Positions 37,101 through 43,860 of a stretch of 64,000 nt of DNA are shown here, piece after piece. Both the position numbers and the translations under genes were made by a program. The notes below the pieces were generated by a model. That model did no database searches. It was not told where the DNA came from and saw nothing but the letters and a program-made list of their open reading frames with translations. Source of the DNA: Antarcticibacterium arcticum (GTDB lineage Bacteria; Bacteroidota; Bacteroidia; Flavobacteriales; Flavobacteriaceae); the NCBI RefSeq assembly GCF_007993795.1, contig NZ_CP042476.1:1860001-1924000 (forward strand), written 5' to 3'. Numbering within the stretch: the first letter of the stretch is position 1; each line of letters begins with the position of its first letter.

Positions 37101-37148
37101 TTACCTGTACTACAAAGTATAACAGGAGGTTTACAAATTAATTTTTAA
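34122..37148 (+). CDS. SusC/RagA-type TonB-linked outer-membrane protein
   Basis: A 1,008-residue TonB-dependent barrel for uptake of a ligand presented by the SusD lipoprotein. A signal peptide covers roughly residues 1-29 (basic MKKLYGR then a hydrophobic core to EARAA). Then comes a carboxypeptidase-regulatory-like beta domain (VRGVVSDQNGIPLPGVTVLV, residues ~43-125). A plug follows with LQGRVAGLEVIDQSGVPGAA, PLYIIDGVPMNSNP and SIEILKDADATAIYGSRGAN, the hallmark of SusC. The barrel ends in a terminal aromatic strand (ITGGLQINF). It leads an operon with SusD and an M16 peptidase. No STN domain is present, so anti-sigma signalling is not expected. Confidence 0.95.
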   Translation: MKKLYGRFMVIALISVMLFFYMLSLEARAANNSYYNFPMLPQQEVRGVVSDQNGIPLPGVTVLVKGKNRGTTTNIDGEYSLTIEPGDILIFSFLGYKTLEEHVNGRREIVIQLEEDISTLGEVQINAGYYNTTRQESTGNISRVTAEEIELQPVVSPLQALQGRVAGLEVIDQSGVPGAAPTIRIRGQNSLRNSPNNNGNLPLYIIDGVPMNSNPVISINQSIASTGTDPLIGINISNIESIEILKDADATAIYGSRGANGVILITTKGGGFKNREDNFEARVYSGISRVAHFVDLLETPKYLALRKQAFENDGVMPTANNARDLLLWDQERNTNWQEVFFGKSAPTLNANLNYSGGGENTSYSVGASYFKQGSVFPGDYSFEKKTVNLNLNHQSVNQKFLINLSLNYGINNNDLFSSNNFVSLALRLSPNAPEIYNNEGTLNWENSTWNNPFAVLESNGKLNSNNLVTNVGLQYRLTKDLSLKANLGYTHLDSEENILLPIQLYNPAIWNFVVNRSQHSLVHRKSWIAEPQLNYTTSINENNIDALVGATFQQDDNSQLRLVGTGYSDRHLIGNLGAANAVSVSEDRGILYKYNAIFARLGYNWNRTYFFNLTGRRDGSSRFGPNNRYANFGAVGTAWIFSNNQFISKNISFLSFGKLRGSYGITGNDQIGDYRYLDVYEATPGPGGLYPTQLTNPSFSWENNKKLEAAIELGFLQDRINLNLSWYRNRSSNQLVGYSLPAITGFNTVEANLPATVQNTGLEIEFSSLNIKNNNFQWRSSLNLSIPSNKLIEFENIERSSYANRYKIGEPLNMVFLYEFAGINPETGLFSVRDVNLDGSIDFNDQIISQNLGRQYFGGLNNQINYQNFSLGFLFEFVKQQGPKVYNNVPGFLGNIFEKDSDVWNPSNTQAQVQRPSQSINSLISFLNANASTYGITDASYVRLKTLSLGYNLPGETLRNLGLNQIQLFLHAQNLLTFTNYQGLDPQNPGENSLPVLQSITGGLQINF

Positions 37149-37156
37149 AACTAATC

Positions 37157-38566
37157 ATGATGACAATTAAAATACAATTCTTAAGATATTTTCTATTGGG
37201 AGTAAGCCTTATGTTGCTTTCTTGCGAGGACTTTGTGGAGGTTGAAACTCCTAACTATAAATTGGATAGAGAGGTAGTTTTTAATAATGACCAAACTGCT
37301 CAAAGTGCCTTAAAAGGTATTTTCAATCAACTCTTTAATGCTGCCTTTATAAATGGAGGTGCCCAGTCAATTACCTTTACAGCAGGACTTTCAGGTGATA
37401 ATTTTTCAGTTACTACACCAACTTCAGATATTTTGGAATTTCAACATAACCAAATAATTCCTTCAAATAATTATAACCTTAGCCTTTGGGCCAGTGCTTA
37501 TAATATGATTTATATGGTAAACGCGATGTTGACTGGCATAGCAGGCAAACCTTCACTGTCTCAGGATTTAAAAGACAAAATGGATGGCAGTGCCAAATTT
37601 ATAAGGGGTTTCACTTATTTTAATTTGGTAAACCTTTATGGTGAAGTTCCCCTATTACTGGGAATTGATTACCAGGAAAACTCTTTAGCCTCAAGGACTT
37701 CTACCCCGGTCATTTACGATCAAATCATTGAAGATCTTGAAAGCGCTGCATCTTTGCTGGATGACTCCTACTCCAATGATCGCACACAGCCTACGCGATA
37801 TGCTGCTCTAGCTCTTCTTGCCAGGGTTCATTTGTTTCAGGGAAACTGGCAGGCAGCTGAGAATTATAGTTCACAGGTCATTGCAGCTTCAGCCAATTAT
37901 GAATTATTAAATGACCCGAATGAGGTATTTCTGGCTAATAGCCGTGAGGCAATATGGCAAATTTCACCCATAGGATGGGGAAATAATTTTTCCCACACCC
38001 GCGAGGGAAATTTATTTATTAAAAATGCCACTGCAAATACACCGGTAGTACTGGCCGAAAATTTTTTAAACCTATTTGAAAATTCTCAGGATAAACGCAG
38101 GCAGGAATGGGTAAATACTTTTACGGCGGCAGGGGATACCCTTCATTTTCCCTATAAATATAAAATACAATATGATGCATCTGGTGGAACAATTACCGAA
38201 TACTCTATGGTATTGAGACTTGCCGAACAATATCTTATTCGGGCTGAAGCGAGAGCCCGATTAGGGAAGTTACCGGAAGCTATTCAGGATGTAAATTTAA
38301 TAAAATCCAGGGCCGGAATTCCTCTTATTGAAGATTTACATACTACACTTTCAGAAGATGAATTACTAACTATAATAGTTCTTGAACGGCGCAAGGAACT
38401 TTTTGCAGAATGGGGTCATCGTTGGTTTGATTTAAACCGATTGGGAATAGCTGAAATCTTAGCTGCCAAGGAGAATTCAAATTGGACTCCCACTTCCGGT
38501 TTATTCCCAATCCCCGCCAGTGAAAGAATGAAAAATCCTAATCTCACTCAAAATCCCGGATACTAA
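37157..38566 (+). CDS. SusD/RagB-type surface lipoprotein
   Basis: A 469-residue ligand-capturing lipoprotein that caps the SusC barrel. The signal peptide ends in a lipobox, GVSLMLLSCED, putting the lipidated Cys at about residue 23. Family motifs: KFIRGFTYFNLVNLYGEVPL near residue 155, TRYAALALLARVHLFQGNWQ (tetratricopeptide-like helices) near residue 215, and the C-terminal LAEQYLIRAEARARLGKLPE and ERRKELFAEWGHRWFDLNRL. Only 8 bases separate it from susC. No glycoside hydrolase, lyase or sulfatase lies nearby, so the ligand may not be a polysaccharide. Confidence 0.95.
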   Translation: MMTIKIQFLRYFLLGVSLMLLSCEDFVEVETPNYKLDREVVFNNDQTAQSALKGIFNQLFNAAFINGGAQSITFTAGLSGDNFSVTTPTSDILEFQHNQIIPSNNYNLSLWASAYNMIYMVNAMLTGIAGKPSLSQDLKDKMDGSAKFIRGFTYFNLVNLYGEVPLLLGIDYQENSLASRTSTPVIYDQIIEDLESAASLLDDSYSNDRTQPTRYAALALLARVHLFQGNWQAAENYSSQVIAASANYELLNDPNEVFLANSREAIWQISPIGWGNNFSHTREGNLFIKNATANTPVVLAENFLNLFENSQDKRRQEWVNTFTAAGDTLHFPYKYKIQYDASGGTITEYSMVLRLAEQYLIRAEARARLGKLPEAIQDVNLIKSRAGIPLIEDLHTTLSEDELLTIIVLERRKELFAEWGHRWFDLNRLGIAEILAAKENSNWTPTSGLFPIPASERMKNPNLTQNPGY

Positions 38567-38580
38567 ATTTACTTAAACCT

Positions 38581-41400
38581 ATGAAAATAATTATTTATTT
38601 ATACTTATTACTAGGGGTGTCAAATGGCATCTTGGCACAGAATAATGATAAGGCTCCAGACACTGGTAATTCCAATTTTTCTATTTTAACTGGTAAGCTG
38701 GATAACGGGTTAAGTTATATCATAAAACCTCTAGAGGGAGATACCGGGAAAATAGAAGCGAACCTGGTAGTGCATGCAGGGGCCAACCAGGAGGATACGG
38801 ACCAGTATTATTTCGCTCATCTTTTGGAGCATTTAGCAGCGGGTTACACAGAAAATTTTCCTTCATTGAGATCTAATGTAGAATTATTCTCACAGTTTAA
38901 AATTTCTCCTCAAGATTATACTGCTTCCGTAGGAGAAGTTTTGACAGGATATAAAATACAATACCATCAGGAATTTCCCCAAACCCTGGATACAATATTT
39001 TCCATGTTTTATGATATAGTTTCAGGGAAAGTGCTGTTTGATGAAAATATTGTTCACACCGAAAAAAAAGCACTTTACCAGGAATATCTTTATTCGGAAA
39101 CCGGTAAATCTTATCCTGAATATAAAGGTCAAAACCTACTATCCGGCTGTAGGGATTTTATTCCCTCACCAGGTAATTTTGAGTCTGTTCTTATGAAATC
39201 ATCATTGGAATCTTTAAAACAATTTTACCTGGACTGGTATCGACCAGACCTAATGACGATATATGTAGTTGGAAATATTAAAGATGTAGCGCTTATTCAA
39301 AATAAAATTAAAGAGAAGTTTGGCGATATCAAGAATTCTACAATGGTTAGGGAGAAAAAAAATTGTGGGCAGACTTACTTAAACAGGCCAAAACAATTTA
39401 TTGTTCAGGAAAAAAGCATTGAACTTCCTGAAAATTTGCCTGCCCATACAACATTTCAATTTTATTATCGAAATAAGTCAAGTGCATTTCCCCAATTTTC
39501 TCAAGATGAAAATAAAGTACTTTGGGATATCCTTACCAAAATGATCTCCAATAGGTTAAAAAGTCAACAGCCAGATTACAACCAAGAATATACTATCCAT
39601 TTTAATGAAAGTATTGAGTTGCCGGCTCGTTTACTTAATATCAAAACCTTTGATAACAATCCATTAATTATTGCAAAGGTTTTTGAAATAATTGCCGGTA
39701 TTTCAGCATATGGTTTTACTCAAGATGAATTAAATAAAGTGGTGCAGGAAAGCTCAAAAACCATACAGGCCCGGGATTATACGTCAGTTCCATATTGGTC
39801 CAAAACTATATACAATTCCCTAACCTATAATGAGCCCGTACCACTTTCAAAAGACTCTATTGAAATCGAGTTTTTAAATCAACTTAAAATTAATCATATT
39901 AATGACTTGATAAGAAAACATATGGATTGGATGCCAGATGATATCGCTTTGATTTTTACAAATGATTTTAAGAAAAACATATTCACTGAAAAAAATATAA
40001 AAAAGTGGATTAAAAAAGGTTTATCTCAACCTGCAAAATATCAATCAAAAGTTATCCCTGAACAATTTCTTTCTTCCAACGAAATTTCAGAACTCCGATT
40101 GGTTCCAATAATCAAACATAAATCAGGAATTATAAATCAAGATATAATTGAACTTGAAAATGGGGTAAAAATAATATTAAAGGAGAATAACCCTTCAACA
40201 GATAGAATTACAGGTAAATTAATGGTACATGGGTTTAGCCCAATAGGAGCTTCATGTTTTGGAGAAATGAATTTCAATGCTCTTTTTGCCCCAGCTATTA
40301 TTCAAAATTCAGGAGTTGGAAAATATGACAAATTTACTATTGATAAGATTTTAGCAAATACAAGTTTGCCCTTTGGGATGAATAATTATATTGAGCAATG
40401 GGAAACTGGCGTAAAGGCAGAAATATTACCTCAAGATCTGGAAATTTTAATGCAACTAATTTATTTGTCATTTTCTACTCCCAGGTTTGACTTAAATGCT
40501 TTTGAAGACTGGAAAATACAGGAACAAAAAAAATCAATTAGGAACAGCAGCCCGAATAACGATTTTGTGGATTTCATTAATAAAAAGGCAGGATTTGTAA
40601 AACTTCCCCAGGGAGTTGAAAGACTTAAGGAAATCCGGAATGTAGATTATAAAAAAGCCTTTAAAAAATATAAACTTCTACATGCAAATGCAGCGAACTT
40701 TACTTTTATAATTACAGGAAATTTTAATAAAAATGAAATCCTCCCTATTCTCCAAAGGTACCTTGGGAACTTACCTAAGGATGAAAATAATATTTGTATT
40801 GACCAAAGAAAAGATGAAGCCTTCCCCTTAACAGATGCCCACTTTATTCTTCCAAAGAGCGTGGATAATAATTTCCTGTCAATACAATTTGTGAGCCCTT
40901 TACCTATTAATTCAAATTATAAAGATGAGATAGAAATAGAGTTTCTTAAACAGGCTCTTGTATTAAAACTTCGTGATTTACGGAATACGAAGAATTTAGG
41001 AGTCTACTTTGCGTCTGCATTCGGTTTTATTGATTATCATAAAAGAACAAAGACTATTCAAATTTACCTGCAAAGCGATAGAGAAGATTTCAACCAAGTT
41101 CTTGAAGCTTGTAATATTCTGTTTGAAGAACTGAAAACCAGTAAAGTATCTCCTAATAGCTTTAGCACAATTAAAGAATCAGGTTATTTTCCTAAATGGC
41201 AGAATGAAAGCAGCAGTACTCATAGAAGTATCTCACATACCTTGTATGATTTTTATAGATTTGAGGTGCCAATAATTGAAAGTAACCAGGCAAAAGAATT
41301 TATAAATAGTTTTACAGCCGAAGATTTGCTAAAAGTTGCAAATAATTATTTCAACGAGGAATTTCGGGTCACATATATTGGTAGTCCCGAATTTAATTAA
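38581..41400 (+). CDS. M16-family zinc metallopeptidase, exported
   Basis: A 939-residue pitrilysin/insulinase-type peptidase with two homologous halves. After a signal peptide (IIIYLYLLLGVSNGILAQ) the first half carries the inverted zinc motif HLLEH at residues 80-84. The third ligand is probably Glu161 in IVHTEKKALYQEY, 77 residues on, as in pitrilysin. The second half (from about residue 520) lacks HxxEH, as expected for the inactive partner domain. It lies 14 bases after susD, so the three genes form one operon. M16 enzymes cut peptides small enough to enter their chamber, suggesting that this SusCD pair imports peptides or processes a peptide ligand. Confidence 0.9.
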   Translation: MKIIIYLYLLLGVSNGILAQNNDKAPDTGNSNFSILTGKLDNGLSYIIKPLEGDTGKIEANLVVHAGANQEDTDQYYFAHLLEHLAAGYTENFPSLRSNVELFSQFKISPQDYTASVGEVLTGYKIQYHQEFPQTLDTIFSMFYDIVSGKVLFDENIVHTEKKALYQEYLYSETGKSYPEYKGQNLLSGCRDFIPSPGNFESVLMKSSLESLKQFYLDWYRPDLMTIYVVGNIKDVALIQNKIKEKFGDIKNSTMVREKKNCGQTYLNRPKQFIVQEKSIELPENLPAHTTFQFYYRNKSSAFPQFSQDENKVLWDILTKMISNRLKSQQPDYNQEYTIHFNESIELPARLLNIKTFDNNPLIIAKVFEIIAGISAYGFTQDELNKVVQESSKTIQARDYTSVPYWSKTIYNSLTYNEPVPLSKDSIEIEFLNQLKINHINDLIRKHMDWMPDDIALIFTNDFKKNIFTEKNIKKWIKKGLSQPAKYQSKVIPEQFLSSNEISELRLVPIIKHKSGIINQDIIELENGVKIILKENNPSTDRITGKLMVHGFSPIGASCFGEMNFNALFAPAIIQNSGVGKYDKFTIDKILANTSLPFGMNNYIEQWETGVKAEILPQDLEILMQLIYLSFSTPRFDLNAFEDWKIQEQKKSIRNSSPNNDFVDFINKKAGFVKLPQGVERLKEIRNVDYKKAFKKYKLLHANAANFTFIITGNFNKNEILPILQRYLGNLPKDENNICIDQRKDEAFPLTDAHFILPKSVDNNFLSIQFVSPLPINSNYKDEIEIEFLKQALVLKLRDLRNTKNLGVYFASAFGFIDYHKRTKTIQIYLQSDREDFNQVLEACNILFEELKTSKVSPNSFSTIKESGYFPKWQNESSSTHRSISHTLYDFYRFEVPIIESNQAKEFINSFTAEDLLKVANNYFNEEFRVTYIGSPEFN

Positions 41401-41425
41401 GGTTTCCTTTAGATACAAAATATAA

Positions 41426-41456
41426 AAGCCCCGTAAATATGAATTTTACGGGGCTT
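41426..41456. terminator. bidirectional intrinsic terminator
   Basis: AAGCCCCGTAAA (41426-41437) pairs perfectly over 12 bp with TTTACGGGGCTT (41445-41456), loop of 7. It has short A/T runs on both sides. It sits in the 71-base gap between the convergent M16 peptidase gene and the small exported protein gene, so it can end both transcripts. Confidence 0.85.
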
Positions 41457-41471
41457 AATTTTCAAACCATT

Positions 41472-41747
41472 TTATTCATTTAGAATATAGGGAGTGGTCG
41501 AACCGTTCTTTTTAAGCACCTGTAAATCGGAACTTATATATACCTGATGAATTGTATTTGGATCATCACTAAAGATAACCTTACAATTAAATTGCGATGG
41601 TATAACACAAGGATCATTCTGCAGTTGATAAGGCATTCCATTCCTTTCAACCCATCCATTAGACTGCACATCAGCTTTTGTGGTAAAAGCCATTCCAATA
41701 GCCATTACAAATGCTATCACGGGCATTAAAATTTTGAAATTTTTCAT
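41472..41747 (-). CDS. small exported two-cysteine protein (DUF6520-like)
   Basis: A 91-residue protein. I take the ATG at 41747 because it begins a clean signal sequence, MKNFKILMPVIAFVMAIGMA, cleaved near FTTKA; a start at 41825 would add 26 residues without coding character. The mature part of about 65 residues has two cysteines (NDPCVIPSQFNC) spaced by eight residues, followed by KVIFSDDPNTIHQVYIS. The layout resembles the small flavobacterial DUF6520 proteins, which are often multicopy and of unknown role. It lies 80 bases after the MauE-like gene, likely in one transcript, and converges on the SusC-SusD-M16 operon. Confidence 0.65.
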   Translation of the reverse strand: MKNFKILMPVIAFVMAIGMAFTTKADVQSNGWVERNGMPYQLQNDPCVIPSQFNCKVIFSDDPNTIHQVYISSDLQVLKKNGSTTPYILNE

Positions 41748-41812
41748 GATTAATAAATTTAAATGGTTAAACAATATGCCTATCTCCCTTTGGAGGTTTA
41801 GGCGGCCTTCTG

Positions 41813-41830
41813 TAGTATTGCGCAATACTA
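41813..41830. promoter_or_regulatory. perfect 18-bp palindrome
   Basis: TAGTATTGCGCAATACTA is fully symmetrical. Its outermost three bases are the stop codon of the MauE-like gene on the minus strand, and it lies 66 bases before the start of the small exported protein. It could be a dimeric-regulator operator for the small gene or an RNA processing hairpin between the two. Confidence 0.6.
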
Positions 41831-42253
41831 TTTTATAAAAACTTTTTTAGAATTAAGATATACTCCAATGCTTCCTAAAAGGATAAAACAACAATTGAAT
41901 ATTAAATGCTGCTGCCATGTAATATCATTTATTATTCCGCCACAGGAACATGGTATGTTATCACTAAAGAACAATATCCCGGATATATAAACAGAGAACA
42001 AAAAGAGTAAACCAAGAGCTAAATAAATACCGGCCAATCTAAAATCTTTACTTAACAAAAGCCCCGCTATTATCAATTCAATAATTGGGATGATCCAGGA
42101 TACCAAGACCGCTGTAGTATTATTAAAAACCGGACTATTAAGCAGGTCATTATAAAATTTTGGAGAATTTATTATTTGACTAAAGGCAGCATATAGAAAC
42201 AAAATGATAAATGCATATCGAATAATTTCTGTTATGTAGCCTCTCCACCTCAT
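41828..42253 (-). CDS. MauE/DoxX-like four-helix membrane protein
   Basis: A 141-residue integral membrane protein with four predicted helices: YAFIILFLYAAFSQIINSPK, TAVLVSWIIPIIELIIAGLL, LAGIYLALGLLFLFSVYISG, and LIFNCCFILLGSIGVYL. A Cys pair sits outside the third helix (NIPCSCGGIIND). This is the MauE/DoxX-like redox-associated arrangement, in which the Cys-x-Cys motif is thought to serve thiol chemistry outside the cytoplasm. The ATG at 42253 follows an in-frame GTG at 42256. Its cotranscribed neighbour is an exported protein with two cysteines, a possible disulfide client. Confidence 0.7.
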   Translation of the reverse strand: MRWRGYITEIIRYAFIILFLYAAFSQIINSPKFYNDLLNSPVFNNTTAVLVSWIIPIIELIIAGLLLSKDFRLAGIYLALGLLFLFSVYISGILFFSDNIPCSCGGIINDITWQQHLIFNCCFILLGSIGVYLNSKKVFIK

Positions 42254-42256
42254 CAC

Positions 42257-42350
42257 TTAAGATTGATATTTTCTTTGAGATAAAGTTCTGCATTTTTAGC
42301 GCCCGTCACTGGCGCGGGAAGTTATAAGTTTGGTCTCTAAAGTTTTTTGT
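42257..42350. other. gap between the AraC and MauE-like genes
   Basis: This 94-base spacer separates the PAS-AraC gene from the MauE-like gene. A GCGCC/GGCGC hairpin is visible at about 42300-42316 but is not followed by a T-run in either direction. No clear -7 box is seen. Confidence 0.35.
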
Positions 42351-43265
42351 TCAGGATTCTCTTACACGGGTAGGAGTTACCCCATATTCCTTTTTAAAGG
42401 ATCTTGAGAAATGGGAGAATTCTATAAAGCCACATTCCTCTGCTATTTCATTAATTGGCAAACCCGTGTCCCTTAACAACATATAGGCCTTTTCCAGGCG
42501 CTTGCGCTTGTGATAGTTATAAATAGTGTCGCCATAGTTCTTCTTGAAGATGGCTTTGATCTTGGTTTCACTGCCACCTACAGCTTTGGCAATTACTGAG
42601 ATGTTTTTTAATCTCCTGTCCAGCCGGGTCATCACATATTTATCCAATTCATTTACCAGCTTGCGCTGGTCCCTAAGAAGCAGGCTGCGATTTTCACTGG
42701 GATAATCTCCTCTCTTTTTAGGATCCTTAAGATCACTTTTTAGTTTTTCATTGTAATGTACAGCCTTAAAAACAGAGAGTGTATAGCAATTTTTATCAGC
42801 AGATACCAGGTGATGTAAATATCCCTTCCCAGTCCAGTAATATCCATTGTTGTGCCTGAATTCTACATTGAAAGAATAGTCTCCATTAATGGCCCGTTGT
42901 AAGAGCCGGTCAAGATCCTCGGGCAACCGGGTGTCTTCACCTACAAACAACTTCACATGCTTATATAACAGTTCCTTTTTGGTGTACTTAAGCACTACCC
43001 CCACATTATCTGAATACGAACATATATGCATGTTACGGTCAAGGTTGAAGGTTAGATTCTCAATAACCTCCTTGCTTTTTGAATGATCGATCTTGTGAAC
43101 GGCAGTATCAACTTCTTCTACCATCGTATTCAACCTTATAACTATTTGTTCCAGTTCATCCTTCTGGTTCCTTAAGGGCAAGGTATAGGTGTAGTTCCCA
43201 AAAGTAATTTCACTAATGAATTCCAGGATTTCCTGCAGGCGTCGTTTTGAAAAAGCGGTTTTCAT
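42351..43265 (-). CDS. AraC-type regulator with HAMP-like and PAS-like N-terminal part
   Basis: A 304-residue cytoplasmic regulator. The C-terminal ~100 residues form the double helix-turn-helix of the AraC family: KNISVIAKAVGGSETKIKAI, YNYHKRKRLEKAYMLLRDTG, and PINEIAEECGFIEFSHFSRS followed by FKKEYGVTPTRVRES. Residues ~70-170 look like a PAS fold (NMHICSYSDNVGVVLKYTKK, NNGYYWTGKGYLHHLVSADK). Residues 15-50 (FGNYTYTLPLRNQKDELEQI) recall a HAMP linker, but no membrane helix precedes it. It follows the STAS-like gene by 17 bases. Inferred target: the divergent oxoamine synthase gene or the MauE unit. Confidence 0.8.
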   Translation of the reverse strand: MKTAFSKRRLQEILEFISEITFGNYTYTLPLRNQKDELEQIVIRLNTMVEEVDTAVHKIDHSKSKEVIENLTFNLDRNMHICSYSDNVGVVLKYTKKELLYKHVKLFVGEDTRLPEDLDRLLQRAINGDYSFNVEFRHNNGYYWTGKGYLHHLVSADKNCYTLSVFKAVHYNEKLKSDLKDPKKRGDYPSENRSLLLRDQRKLVNELDKYVMTRLDRRLKNISVIAKAVGGSETKIKAIFKKNYGDTIYNYHKRKRLEKAYMLLRDTGLPINEIAEECGFIEFSHFSRSFKKEYGVTPTRVRES

Positions 43266-43282
43266 ATTTTATGATTTAAATA

Positions 43283-43651
43283 TTACCGGAAGTTGTGAAG
43301 AAAGTCCAGGGCATCTGTTTCAGTAGTAAACTCCCTGGTTGGGACTGTGGGATTACTTATTTTTATAAAAGCCTGACTTAAGGTGCCGGAATATTCCTTC
43401 TCAATAAGAAGTGCTACTGCGAGGGCATTAATACATCCCTGTTCTGCAAGGTATTCCCGTGCCGCTTTATTGGCTGTCTTTAATAGCCTTATATCACATA
43501 AAATTGGATAGGACACCCCGTTCTGGAAACGAAGCCTGTCTCTAACTACTGCCCTTGCAGCTTCTACATCAATGAGCGAATTTGGTTTATATACAAAATG
43601 TAAAATACCTTCCTCTACCCAAAAATGAGCATAATCCTCCCCTCTAATCAT
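43283..43651 (-). CDS. STAS/SpoIIAA-like small protein (DUF7793-like)
   Basis: A 122-residue soluble protein with alternating strands and helices like anti-sigma-antagonist (STAS-type) folds: FWVEEGILHFVYKPNSLIDV, VVRDRLRFQNGVSYPILCDI, and ALAVALLIEKEYSGTLSQAF. The central LCDIRLLKTANKAAREYLAE resembles the strand-helix where STAS proteins carry their regulatory Ser or Thr. It is transcribed ahead of the AraC gene (17-base gap) and divergent from the fusion enzyme. It is likely a regulatory partner of the AraC protein; no experiment is known to me. Confidence 0.55.
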   Translation of the reverse strand: MIRGEDYAHFWVEEGILHFVYKPNSLIDVEAARAVVRDRLRFQNGVSYPILCDIRLLKTANKAAREYLAEQGCINALAVALLIEKEYSGTLSQAFIKISNPTVPTREFTTETDALDFLHNFR

Positions 43652-43860
43652 AAGAAACCAATTAATCTTTCTAAAATAAGCAAAAAAACCATTGATTTTT
43701 AGGTGGCTAATTTACCTAAAGGAGCAAAAACATTGGAAAGGTCAACATTTTAAGATATTTGTCCATAAAGTGCAGCATTGGCCTTAAAAGGCAATTTATA
43801 TCCAGTCAATTACAATCTTCGCTTTCTTTTATTAGTTTAATACGAGCTAAAAAAACACCT

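Noticed and set aside
34122..41400. Classical polysaccharide utilisation locus
   Set aside because: SusC and SusD are present but there are no glycoside hydrolases, lyases, sulfatases or a SusE/F protein; the third gene is a peptidase.
42300..42316. Terminator after the AraC gene
   Set aside because: The GCGCC/GGCGC stem is short and is not followed by a T-run on the minus strand.
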